Source: a virus. From it: a DNA stretch of 64,000 nucleotides. Made by a program: the position numbers and the translations under genes. Location: IMG/VR virus record IMGVR_UViG_3300024520_000055, positions 19,448 to 83,447 of that record; one strand, given 5' to 3'. Under the pieces are notes generated by a model. That model was not told the origin of the DNA. It did not search any database and worked only from the letters and a program-made list of their open reading frames with translations. Shown here one piece after another: positions 27,317 to 34,077 of the stretch (positions within the stretch are counted from its first letter, which is position 1; each line of letters starts with the position of its first letter).

Positions 27317-28116
27317 TAGATGTCCTCCACGTTGACGATCTTGCGCTCGCCCCCGCCTGTCTCGATAACGATTTCACCGAGGTCTTCCAGGTCTTCCGTC
27401 CCCGCCTCTTTCTGCCGTGCGGCTGCGTCTGCCTCGAATTCGTCGGCACCCTTCTTGTAGTCACCGTCGGTATCCGGCTTCGTGCAGAGGAACTCGTAGC
27501 AGTCGATGTCCCCAAAGACGCACTGCTTCATCAGACGTTGGAGCTGTCGAGGACAGATGGAACACGGAGACCCAATGGGTCCTTCCAACTGACCAAGCAG
27601 GAAAACATCTTCAGTCAGGTCGGCGTAGCGCGGCGCGTCCTTGTCATTTGAGATCTTGCGGTCGCTACTGTTGGACCAGAAGCGACTGACCAGATACTGA
27701 AGGACACCCCGGTTCTTCTGAACGCGAGGACGATACTCGGTAGGCTCGTCGTCCACCCGGTCCTGGGACTTCCGCTGCTCCTTCATCCAGAAGCTCGTAT
27801 CCCAGGTGGAGTTTGGGCGGTTACGAACGGCGATGGGGACCATGATCATCCATGGGCCGTTCTTCTGCATGTAGGCACAGATGGCAGCGAACTCTTCCTT
27901 GATCCCCGAGAGGGCAGTGAGCATTACTTGGGCGTTTCGGCATGAGGCACTGAGGCACAAGGCGTATCGCCAGTACCTCATCATGTCGTCACGGAGGTCT
28001 TCCGGAACAACATAGAAACGTTCGAACGGGATCTTGTGGACGTGCTTGCGCCCAACCTTGATCTCCGCTACGCCCCCACGATGGAGGGCGTCCAGGGCGG
28101 TTAGTGCCTTACTCAT
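27316..28116 (-). CDS. Hypothetical protein between VWA and RT genes
   Basis: 266 residues; start overlaps the VWA gene stop (TGATG) and its own stop overlaps the RT start, so the three are translationally coupled. The N-terminus looks like a small winged-helix or beta domain (V-A-E-I-K-V-G-R-K-H-V-H-K-I-P-F), residues 45-100 are helical, and a Cys cluster near 185-210 (P-C-S-I-C-P-R-Q ... Q-C-V-F-G-D-I-D-C-Y-E-F-L-C) could bind a metal. The C-terminus is acidic. No family recognised; coupling suggests it acts with the RT or the VWA protein. Confidence 0.55.
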   Translation of the reverse strand: MSKALTALDALHRGGVAEIKVGRKHVHKIPFERFYVVPEDLRDDMMRYWRYALCLSASCRNAQVMLTALSGIKEEFAAICAYMQKNGPWMIMVPIAVRNRPNSTWDTSFWMKEQRKSQDRVDDEPTEYRPRVQKNRGVLQYLVSRFWSNSSDRKISNDKDAPRYADLTEDVFLLGQLEGPIGSPCSICPRQLQRLMKQCVFGDIDCYEFLCTKPDTDGDYKKGADEFEADAAARQKEAGTEDLEDLGEIVIETGGGERKIVNVEDI

Positions 28117-29684
28117 CAGATGTACTTCCCCATGTGCAAAACGGTCCCGGGGAGTCCGGGATCACTTCCGTTAGGTGAAATGAGCCAGAACAACGGGACC
28201 TCTAGCGGGTTGGTGGGCACAGAAGCCCCTCCGTCTGTATAGTACACGACCACATCGGGTTTGAGCTCGACAGCCTTCCGCAGTGCCGGGAGGAATGCCG
28301 TCCCGCCGCGTCCGTGGATGCGGAAAGAGTCGGTAAACTGGGGTTCGATCTTGTCGTCTTTTACCAGGTAAACTCCGTCCTCGCGCACGTCCGCATCGCA
28401 CTCGATGACCCAAAGCTGCACGTCAATGTCGTGGCGCTTGCACAATGCGATGATCTCGGCGATGGCCTCCTCGAGTTCGGGCGTCGACATTGACCCGCTC
28501 GTGTCAATGATGAACACGAGCTTGTATCGAAGCGCGCGCTCCGTGCCCGGGTAGGGCAAGATCCGATACCGCCAGAACATAGGCCACCTGCGAACCTTGG
28601 GACGGATCATCGACTCGTTGATCTTGTTGCTCATCATCGAGCTGATGGCGGGGGACAGGATATCCTGCCACGGCACTCTCGTGTCGCGGAGCCAGATCTC
28701 GAGGTCCTCCTCCATGCCGCCCATCCCGGATCCGCACGCCCGGAGGTGGTCCTTGACGGCCCTTCGGAAGAGCTTCCGCATCTGTCGCCGTATTTCGTGG
28801 GCTGCGCCTTCCCTCTCGCCTCCCGTCATTGCCCCCGCGTCGTCAACGAAGAAGTGATACGAGAGGACGTACTTCCGCATACGGAAAGCAAGGTCGCGGT
28901 AGACCTGGGGGACGCCGTCGGGGATTTTCTCTCCGTCTTGTGTCAGGAACTCTACCTTGTCCGGGGGCGCACCCTTTTGTGGGGTGCTCATGTTCACGGT
29001 GCCGATCAAAGGAGTGATGTTGGGCGGTGCGATGCCTCCCTCGGGCGGTTCTGCGGACCAGTCCACAGGACCCCCAAAGCGCTTCAGCAACTTCTCTGCG
29101 ATTTGCTCGTCGAGAAGCATCTCCTGGTAGTACTCGTAGTCCTTCAGGTCGTCGAGGTCGGCATGCTCCGGGAGCACTGTCTCGATTCGGTGCGCACCAG
29201 TTCCCAGAATTCCGTCCGCTGACAGGAAGCCCTTACTACGCAAATACGAATTGTCGGCCATGTCCATGGCCAGGTTGGCGGTCAGATTGAAAATGTAGCG
29301 CATAGAATCGTCGATCGCGGCCATCTTGCGCATGTCCAGGAACCGGGGGATGTGGTCGTGCAGCAGGTGGACGAACTCGTGGTGCACCACGAAGAGGACT
29401 TCGGAGAGCGTGAGGTGCGCGAGTCTCTCGGGGTCGAGAAGAAGGCACACACGGCTCTCCTGCACCGCAATCGCGCCTGCGTACCCGAGACCGGGCACCA
29501 TTCTCTTGTTGATCTGACTGAGCACCCGAGCGACGAAGCTGCGTGCTGCGTCCACGTGGCTCTGCACGAAGAAGCCGAGGATGTCATCCAGCCCATACCG
29601 ATCCCCAATGGGATCGTCGGGATTTATCCCCCGGCCCAGTGTGGGGTCGAAGACTTGCTGCTTGGCACCAGTATTTGCTACCAT
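28116..29684 (-). CDS. DUF2201-type protein: metallopeptidase-like plus VWA domain
   Basis: About 522 residues from the ATG at 29684; in-frame ATGs at 29696 and 29723 and a GTG further up are possible, but they approach or overlap the divergent gene at 29712. The N-terminal part carries H-H-E-F-V-H-L-L-H-D-H near residue 103 (HExxH zinc peptidase signature). The C-terminal part carries a VWA MIDAS motif D-T-S-G-S-M-S near 395, with later conserved Thr (G-R-G-G-T-A) and Asp (Y-Y-T-D-G). This layout is DUF2201, usually paired with a MoxR-type AAA+ ATPase; such an ATPase is encoded at 32807-34063. The pair is thought to remodel or assemble protein or metal complexes; the target in a phage is unknown. 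Confidence 0.75.
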   Translation of the reverse strand: MVANTGAKQQVFDPTLGRGINPDDPIGDRYGLDDILGFFVQSHVDAARSFVARVLSQINKRMVPGLGYAGAIAVQESRVCLLLDPERLAHLTLSEVLFVVHHEFVHLLHDHIPRFLDMRKMAAIDDSMRYIFNLTANLAMDMADNSYLRSKGFLSADGILGTGAHRIETVLPEHADLDDLKDYEYYQEMLLDEQIAEKLLKRFGGPVDWSAEPPEGGIAPPNITPLIGTVNMSTPQKGAPPDKVEFLTQDGEKIPDGVPQVYRDLAFRMRKYVLSYHFFVDDAGAMTGGEREGAAHEIRRQMRKLFRRAVKDHLRACGSGMGGMEEDLEIWLRDTRVPWQDILSPAISSMMSNKINESMIRPKVRRWPMFWRYRILPYPGTERALRYKLVFIIDTSGSMSTPELEEAIAEIIALCKRHDIDVQLWVIECDADVREDGVYLVKDDKIEPQFTDSFRIHGRGGTAFLPALRKAVELKPDVVVYYTDGGASVPTNPLEVPLFWLISPNGSDPGLPGTVLHMGKYI

Positions 29685-29711
29685 GGTGTCTGCCATTGCA
29701 GGAGGACTGAC

Positions 29712-30713
29712 ATGATCGTCCATGACCAGTTTCACGATCCTTCCTTCCGGGTTCTGAAGCGCCTCGCGCAAGAGTACCCGGATGCAGTTGGGTTTACCAA
29801 AACGGCCGAGGTGGACACCACCAATGGCGGAGACCTCCCCGACCGGGCATTCGCGTGGCCCGAGGAGCGCCGCTATCCAATTCACACCAAGGAGCACGCA
29901 GCACTGTCGGTCCTGTACCGGACCAAGTGTGCTTCCGTCCCGAGCCACGTTGAGGAGAACCTCAAGAAGGCGCAGGACATCTACGATCTCGACGCGATGC
30001 CGATGGAGAAGGTGGCCGCGGCTCCAAGGGACGACTCGGAGGAATACCTGATCCCGAGCCTCAAGAGGTTCAGGGTCAAGACCGCGGCCGAAGTTCTGCC
30101 TGCGGCATACGCGCTTCAGCGCCATTACCGCAAGATGGACATCCCGACACGGGCCCTCGCCTGCACCCGCCTGCTCAAGATCGCACAGGCGAATGGCATC
30201 GAGCTTCCCCCCACCCTCCAGAAGATGGCGGGGGTCACCGTCTCTTCCGCGCCGCGCCTCCTCGAAGCGCTGGAGGTTCGGAAAGAAGCGTCGGCACAGA
30301 ATCCCATCGTCCAAGCCGGGTTCCAGAAGATGGCGGCGCTCGTGGCTTCGTTGCCTCCCGACGAATTCCAGAACCCAGAGGTCCTGCGAAAGATCGCGGG
30401 GGGCCTGACCGAACTGGACGGGCGCGCAGGGCTGGCACAGCACTACGACAAGACGATCCCCGACCCGCTCCAGTCGGTGTACAACACCGAGAAGACCGCA
30501 GAGCCCATGCTCCCTCTGGCTGGACACCAGGTGCCCGTGACGCGCCTGATGGGCATCGACAAGGAGGCCTACGCCGATGCGTTCGGCCCCGACTTCGTGG
30601 GAGAGGTCTTCAAGGAAGCAGAAGCTGACCCGAGCGCACTGGCCCAGGTTCTCCCCACGATGCCTCGCGACCTCCAGTCCGTTCTCTACCGCAACGTCTT
30701 CGGTGTTCGTTAG
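29712..30713 (+). CDS. Helical hypothetical protein
   Basis: 333 residues from the ATG at 29712, which has a GCAGGAGG site; the longer open frame from 29352 runs antisense through the VWA gene and is not used. Mostly alpha-helical, rich in Ala, Lys and Glu, with repeated K-x-A / K-T-A elements (K-T-A-E-V, K-V-A-A-A, K-T-A-A-E-V, K-M-A-A-L, K-I-A-G-G). No enzyme motif. It is divergent from the VWA gene and its stop is immediately followed by the first RNA element of locus 1. Function unknown; a virion-associated role is possible. Confidence 0.6.
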   Translation: MIVHDQFHDPSFRVLKRLAQEYPDAVGFTKTAEVDTTNGGDLPDRAFAWPEERRYPIHTKEHAALSVLYRTKCASVPSHVEENLKKAQDIYDLDAMPMEKVAAAPRDDSEEYLIPSLKRFRVKTAAEVLPAAYALQRHYRKMDIPTRALACTRLLKIAQANGIELPPTLQKMAGVTVSSAPRLLEALEVRKEASAQNPIVQAGFQKMAALVASLPPDEFQNPEVLRKIAGGLTELDGRAGLAQHYDKTIPDPLQSVYNTEKTAEPMLPLAGHQVPVTRLMGIDKEAYADAFGPDFVGEVFKEAEADPSALAQVLPTMPRDLQSVLYRNVFGVR

Positions 30714-30714
30714 T

Positions 30715-30933
30715 CCTGCTTTCTAAGCGCTTTTCACCTTGAACGGGCCTGGAGCCTGCTTTCTTAGAGAGGCCATGATCGTAGTGGCGTAGCCAAGCGC
30801 AGCGCCTACGATCATGGATTCCTGTCCCGCTTTCTCGGGGTCCACTCCTCCGCCGACGGCTACGTCGACGGCTGCCTCGTAGAGGGAAGGCATTGCCAAC
30901 GTATCGCTGGCTACCACTAAGGTACAAAGCAGG
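30715..30933 (+). ncRNA. Structured RNA locus 1, unit A with two upstream satellites
   Basis: Core unit A: 5' strand GCTTT (30829-30833) followed by CTCGGGG, hairpin GCCAAC-GTATC-GCTGGC (30895-30911), adjacent hairpin TACC-ACTAA-GGTA (30912-30924), single C, then closing AAAGC (30926-30930). Two satellites precede it, each starting with CCTGCTTTCT (30715, 30755); CCTGCTTT is the exact complement of the tail AAAGCAGG (8 bp), a better match than the core's own strand. Satellite 2 contains a perfect 12-bp stem (30773-30784 with 30806-30817). Stop codons in all frames and the covariation with other units argue for RNA. Plus orientation is assumed from the consensus; transcription is not shown. 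Confidence 0.6.
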
Positions 30934-30943
30934 AAAAGGAAAA

Positions 30944-31296
30944 CCTGTTTTCTTGGAGACCCGCGAGGCAAGAGGCGCAGCCTGTGCCGTGTCGGGGTAT
31001 TTGGCCGTTGCTTTCTAGGGAGGCGTGTTATTCCCAGAGACGACGCAGGAGGGTCGGGAATGACACGTTCTTGGACCTTGCTTTCTACGGGGCTTGGGAT
31101 CCGCAGTGCTGTGTGGACCGAAGGGAACTCACAGCGGCGAGGATCCGAGCCTCTGGCGCGTTGCTTTCTGCGAGGTGATACGGGACGTACGGACTCCTGT
31201 CCCGCCTGCTTTCTCAGGGGCCTCCCAGTCGGCGACAAGGTGTCGAGAGTCAATGCTCGCGTATCGCGAGCTACCCGTCAGGGTACAAAGCAAGCG
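30944..31296 (+). ncRNA. Structured RNA locus 1, unit B with four upstream satellites
   Basis: Core unit B: CCTGCTTT (31205-31212), CTCAGGGG, hairpin CGACA-AGG-TGTCG (31233-31245), hairpin GCTCGC-GTATC-GCGAGC (31255-31271), directly adjacent TACCC-GTCA-GGGTA (31272-31285), single C, tail AAAGCA (31287-31292). Satellites begin at 30944 (CCTGTTTTCT), 31007 (GTTGCTTTCT), 31076 (CTTGCTTTCT) and 31158 (CGTTGCTTTCT); TTGCTTT pairs with the tail AAAGCAA. Each satellite holds its own hairpin, for example an 11-bp stem with one wobble (31025-31035 with 31056-31066) and CGGGAC/GTCCCG (31181-31186 with 31199-31204). Confidence 0.6.
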
Positions 31297-31304
31297 AATA
31301 TGGA

Positions 31305-31417
31305 AACGTCTCCTTAGGGAGGGTCCGCCGAGGCGGCCAGCCCCAGTTCGAGCTGAGTACGTAGTCTCAGGGTACTGCGTCCGCGTAACGCGGACTTCCC
31401 AAACGGGACGAGACGTT
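31305..31417 (+). ncRNA. Structured RNA locus 1, unit C
   Basis: Single unit without satellites. P1 is AACGTCTC (31305-31312) with GAGACGTT (31410-31417), 8 bp and unrelated in sequence to the CTTT-type P1 of units A and B. After the 5' strand comes CTTAGGGAGG. The 3' part has GTCCGC-GTAAC-GCGGAC (31379-31395), TCCC-AAAC-GGGA (31397-31408), then the invariant single C before P1. The tail is followed by GAAAACTGG, a 3' flank shared with other units (AAAACT-type). Confidence 0.65.
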
Positions 31418-31428
31418 GAAAACTGGAG

Positions 31429-31554
31429 TCCACTTCCTCAGGGTTAGTGCTCGAGCTCGTCGACACGGTCTCGAGGAGTACAGCTCCTCAGACCGGAACG
31501 AAGTCCCGAACTCTGTGTTGGCGTATCACCAACTGCCAAGTGGCACGAAGTGGA
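31429..31554 (+). ncRNA. Structured RNA locus 1, unit D
   Basis: P1 is TCCACTTC (31429-31436) with GAAGTGGA (31547-31554), 8 bp. CTCAGGG follows the 5' strand. A central nested stem (CGGTCT/AGACCG enclosing GAGGAG/CTCCTC) fills the middle. The 3' part has GTTGGC-GTATC-ACCAAC (31517-31533; one C-A mismatch next to the loop), TGCC-AAGT-GGCA (31534-31545), then the single C and P1. The switch from a CCGC to a TTGG stem around the same GTANC loop is a compensatory change. Confidence 0.65.
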
Positions 31555-31561
31555 AAAGCGA

Positions 31562-31706
31562 TGTCTATCTTCTCGGGGTTGGCGCCGGCCGGCGCCGGGC
31601 GAGCTCGAGCTGAGCGCACCTCTTCCGAGCCGCAAGGCGAGGAAGAGGTTCTCTCAAGGGGCAACGTCCGCGTAGCGCGGACATCCCTTACGGGATCAAG
31701 ATAGAC
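31562..31706 (+). ncRNA. Structured RNA locus 1, unit E
   Basis: P1 is GTCTATCTT (31563-31571) with AAGATAGAC (31698-31706), 9 bp. CTCGGGG follows (31572-31578). The middle holds a GC-rich 16-base palindrome and a stem CCTCTTCC/GGAAGAGG (31619-31626 with 31641-31648) capped by GCC-GCAA-GGC, a GNRA tetraloop. The 3' part has GTCCGC-GTAGC-GCGGAC (31666-31682), ATCCC-TTAC-GGGAT (31683-31696), single C, then P1. It ends 10 bases before the stop of the convergent HU-like gene. Confidence 0.65.
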
Positions 31707-31716
31707 GTAAAAACTT

Positions 31717-31992
31717 TCAGGCACGGATTTGTGCTTTCAATCGAGACGAGGCACTGAACGCGACCTGGGGGGTTGGTCGCAGGCGTCTCACTGCACCACT
31801 CTGGACGTCCCGAATCTTTCTCGCCTTGCGCGTGAAGATAGAGAACGATCCGAAAGACGGAATGCGAACACCTTTCTCTTTTACCAAACCGAGGGTCAGA
31901 ACCCTGAAGACGGCATCGACGGCAGCATTGGCCATGCTGATAGGGCAGTCCAATTCTTGAGCTACCATCCGGGCGACATCGGACTTGGTCAT
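31717..31992 (-). CDS. HU/IHF-family DNA-binding protein
   Basis: 91 residues from the ATG at 31992, behind a strong GGAGGAGG site; a longer frame to 32073 lacks such a site. The layout is that of HU: N-terminal M-T-K-S-D-V-A-R-M-V-A helix, second helix A-N-A-A-V-D-A-V-F, then V-R-I-P-S-F-G-S-F-S-I-F-T-R-K-A-R and a shortened arm. The Pro at the tip of the DNA-intercalating arm is not clear (R-K-I-R-D-V-Q-S-G). HU bends DNA and could help condense the phage chromosome or organise transcription. Its minus-strand promoter is at 32022-32050. Confidence 0.8.
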   Translation of the reverse strand: MTKSDVARMVAQELDCPISMANAAVDAVFRVLTLGLVKEKGVRIPSFGSFSIFTRKARKIRDVQSGAVRRLRPTPQVAFSASSRLKAQIRA

Positions 31993-32013
31993 CGCGCCCT
32001 CCTCCGGTATAAT
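31985..32013 (+). promoter_or_regulatory. Sigma-70-like promoter for the 32062 gene
   Basis: TTGGTC (31985-31990), 17 bases, TATAAT (32008-32013). The -10 is perfect and the spacing ideal. The -35 overlaps the first codons of the divergent HU-like gene. Transcription would start near 32020 and reach the ATG at 32062. This looks like a host-type promoter, so this gene is probably expressed early. Confidence 0.65.
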
Positions 32014-32021
32014 CTGGACGC

Positions 32022-32050
32022 ATTTTACGGGAACACCGCCCCGCGCGCAA
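32022..32050 (-). promoter_or_regulatory. Sigma-70-like promoter for the HU-like gene
   Basis: On the minus strand TTGCGC (plus 32045-32050), 17 bases, TAAAAT (plus 32022-32027), driving leftward transcription from about 32015 into the HU-like gene at 31992. It lies downstream of, and face to face with, the plus-strand promoter at 31985-32013, so the two transcripts overlap at their 5' ends. Confidence 0.55.
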
Positions 32051-32061
32051 CCGGAGAAACC

Positions 32062-32829
32062 ATGATCGAGCACGTTGGATACGCCAAACAGATGTCGTTC
32101 CTGGCGCAGGGGGCAAAGGCAGCGCGCGACGCACCTGAAGAAGAGTGGAACAAGCGCGCGGCCAAAGAGTTGCTAGCGAAAGAAGACGCGCAACTGCTCC
32201 CCGTCGTCGTTGCGTCCCTGACCCTTCTCGGGACCGAGATCGCAACGTGGGAACCCGAAAGCATCTGGCTGGAGTACAAAGACAAAGCCGGAGGCGAGTT
32301 GCCCCCGATCAATCGGGAGAAGATTCTGGCTTCCCTCGCCATGACGCTGAACCCCGTCTTCTTCTGGGACCACCGCGCATTCCAGAACATCGTTTCGGTG
32401 GCCAACGGTGAGCCCAGCCAGCCGGACACATTGCAGGAGCCGACGCCTGCGGAGCTTTTGTGGGGCGCTGCGATCGGCGAGGCTGTCTGGAAAAGCGTTC
32501 ACTCCGAAGCACCCCCGTGGGGCGATGAGATCCAACGGTTCGCCGCCGTTGTCCTTTTCCGCGGGGGTCTCCAGGTGGCCCCAACACCGTTAGCGTGGTG
32601 CCAGGACCACCTGGACATGCTCTTTCGGAACTCACAGGGGCCCAGCCAGGACAAGCTGGAGGCGGAGTGGAGCAAACTTGACCAGAGCAGGCTCCCCGAC
32701 CACAAGTTCGAGGAGACTCCGGTTGATGTCCAACTCCATACTCTCGCGACCATGTTCCTGTACGCGCAATCGCAAGCCACGCAGACAGCCAACCAGCTCC
32801 TGAAACTCAGGAATGATCATTCGCGTTGA
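32062..32829 (+). CDS. Hypothetical early protein
   Basis: 255 residues from the ATG at 32062 (GGAG six bases upstream); the open frame extends left to 31729 but that part is antisense to the HU-like gene. Mostly helical with Trp-rich segments (E-E-E-W-N-K-R, I-W-L-E-Y-K-D, P-V-F-F-W-D-H-R-A-F). No signal peptide, membrane span or catalytic motif. It has its own sigma-70-like promoter and its 3' end overlaps the convergent MoxR gene by 23 bases. Small, early, single-gene units in phages are often host-takeover or anti-defence factors; that is only a guess here. Confidence 0.6.
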   Translation: MIEHVGYAKQMSFLAQGAKAARDAPEEEWNKRAAKELLAKEDAQLLPVVVASLTLLGTEIATWEPESIWLEYKDKAGGELPPINREKILASLAMTLNPVFFWDHRAFQNIVSVANGEPSQPDTLQEPTPAELLWGAAIGEAVWKSVHSEAPPWGDEIQRFAAVVLFRGGLQVAPTPLAWCQDHLDMLFRNSQGPSQDKLEAEWSKLDQSRLPDHKFEETPVDVQLHTLATMFLYAQSQATQTANQLLKLRNDHSR

Positions 32830-34063
32830 AGTCGTCCCGCATCCGAGAGAGCCCGGAAAGCAGGGACCGCGACGCGTTCTTGAAGCTCGGGTTCGAGAAC
32901 ATCGCCTGCCCGACCTTTTCCATGTAGGTCTTGTACTCTTCCTCCTCGCCCGGTTCGGCGCGGAGCTTGCGAAAGAACACCTGCATCAAGTCTCGCATCC
33001 CTGCGTTGCTCAGGTCGTCCATCAGCCGCGCGAGGGAAGGGACGATTTTCTGTGGGTCCGGGTAGGACCTCATTTGCAAGGCCACAGCGTGTAGAAGTTC
33101 AGAGATGACCGTGTGGTTCCCCTGCTCCATGTGGTACACGACCTTCCGGTGCACCTGGCTGCGGTCGTTTTCGTATTTGGCCAGAACCTCGGCGGGATCG
33201 ATGGAGCCCGAGTCCTTTTGGAGGTCCTCGACAACCTTCTCGGCGACGCCCATTCCCACCATTGACCCGAGAGTGGGTTCCAGGAGGGCCAGTTGTCTCC
33301 GCGAGAGGCCGCCAATGTTGTCCGTGTTCGCCTGCGCGATCAACGCCTTGAGAACATCGTCCACATCGTCCCACACGGCAGGACACCCATACGGGCCCTC
33401 GTGGTTGTCTCGCATTTTGACGTCGTGGATCACGGAGGGGTTGGACCGCAGGTGCTTCAGCAACGGGGGAAACATCTTCTTCCGTTTGGTCGCGTATTTG
33501 ATGTAGTCGTCTCCCGTCGGCTCGACCCAGAAGAAGCGCAGCCTGCGCCGCACTGCGGGATCTCGGAACTTGGGGCTGGCATCGTATAGCCCCGAAGCCG
33601 GGTTCATGGTCAGCGCAACGCACCAGTTGTCCGGAAGGACGAACTGCATGAACTTGCGCATCCGCGTATCCACGAGGCTGAAAATGTGCTTGAGGACACG
33701 GTCGTCACAACGACCAACGTCGTCCATGACCATGACGCCGGGCTCGGTGCTGTTCTGGATACTTTGGAGGAAGTCCGCGAGCACGGGGTGGAGTTGCGTC
33801 ATCTCCTGATCGGGAATCATCGTTCCCCATTCGGCCCCTTCGGTGAAGTTGGCCATGGGAACAACCTCGGCCCGCCACTTGAGTTCTTCCTCAATGTAGC
33901 GAACGGTTTCTGTTGTCTTCCCCACTCCCGAGTCCCCGATGAACAGCGGCACCTTCTTCTGTGGGCCGCACCACGAGGTCTCACAGTGGAAACCTATCTG
34001 ACCAACTGATATGATGGGGCACTGTAGACGGTCAACGAACTTGGCCTTGGGATCTCTGGCCAT
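32807..34063 (-). CDS. MoxR-type AAA+ ATPase
   Basis: 418 residues; ATG at 34063 with AAGGAG eight bases upstream. Walker A G-D-S-G-V-G-K-T-T near residue 44, Walker B G-V-M-V-M-D-D-V near 111, sensor-1-like A-L-T-M-N-P-A near 155, and an R-D-P-A-V-R-R-R-L arginine-finger-like stretch near 170. MoxR ATPases pair with VWA proteins (here 28116-29684) to remodel client complexes; in a phage this could serve assembly, polymerase loading or defence evasion. The helical C-terminal half (from about 250) is not assigned. It starts 14 bases from the divergent terminase gene. Confidence 0.8.
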   Translation of the reverse strand: MARDPKAKFVDRLQCPIISVGQIGFHCETSWCGPQKKVPLFIGDSGVGKTTETVRYIEEELKWRAEVVPMANFTEGAEWGTMIPDQEMTQLHPVLADFLQSIQNSTEPGVMVMDDVGRCDDRVLKHIFSLVDTRMRKFMQFVLPDNWCVALTMNPASGLYDASPKFRDPAVRRRLRFFWVEPTGDDYIKYATKRKKMFPPLLKHLRSNPSVIHDVKMRDNHEGPYGCPAVWDDVDDVLKALIAQANTDNIGGLSRRQLALLEPTLGSMVGMGVAEKVVEDLQKDSGSIDPAEVLAKYENDRSQVHRKVVYHMEQGNHTVISELLHAVALQMRSYPDPQKIVPSLARLMDDLSNAGMRDLMQVFFRKLRAEPGEEEEYKTYMEKVGQAMFSNPSFKNASRSLLSGLSRMRDDFNANDHS

Positions 34064-34077
34064 GTTGGAGGCTCCTT

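Noticed and set aside
28116-30527. Longer 803-codon version of the VWA protein
   Set aside because: The extra N-terminus lies antisense to the well-supported gene at 29712 and has no conserved features.
30723-31253. Minus-strand open frame of 176 codons with repeated R-K-Q motifs across RNA locus 1
   Set aside because: The repeats are the reverse complement of the CTTTCT heads; base-paired structure and covariation explain the region better, and no ribosome-binding site is seen.
31206-31296. Integron attC-like recombination sites
   Set aside because: No RYYYAAC/GTTRRRY core sites and no integrase.
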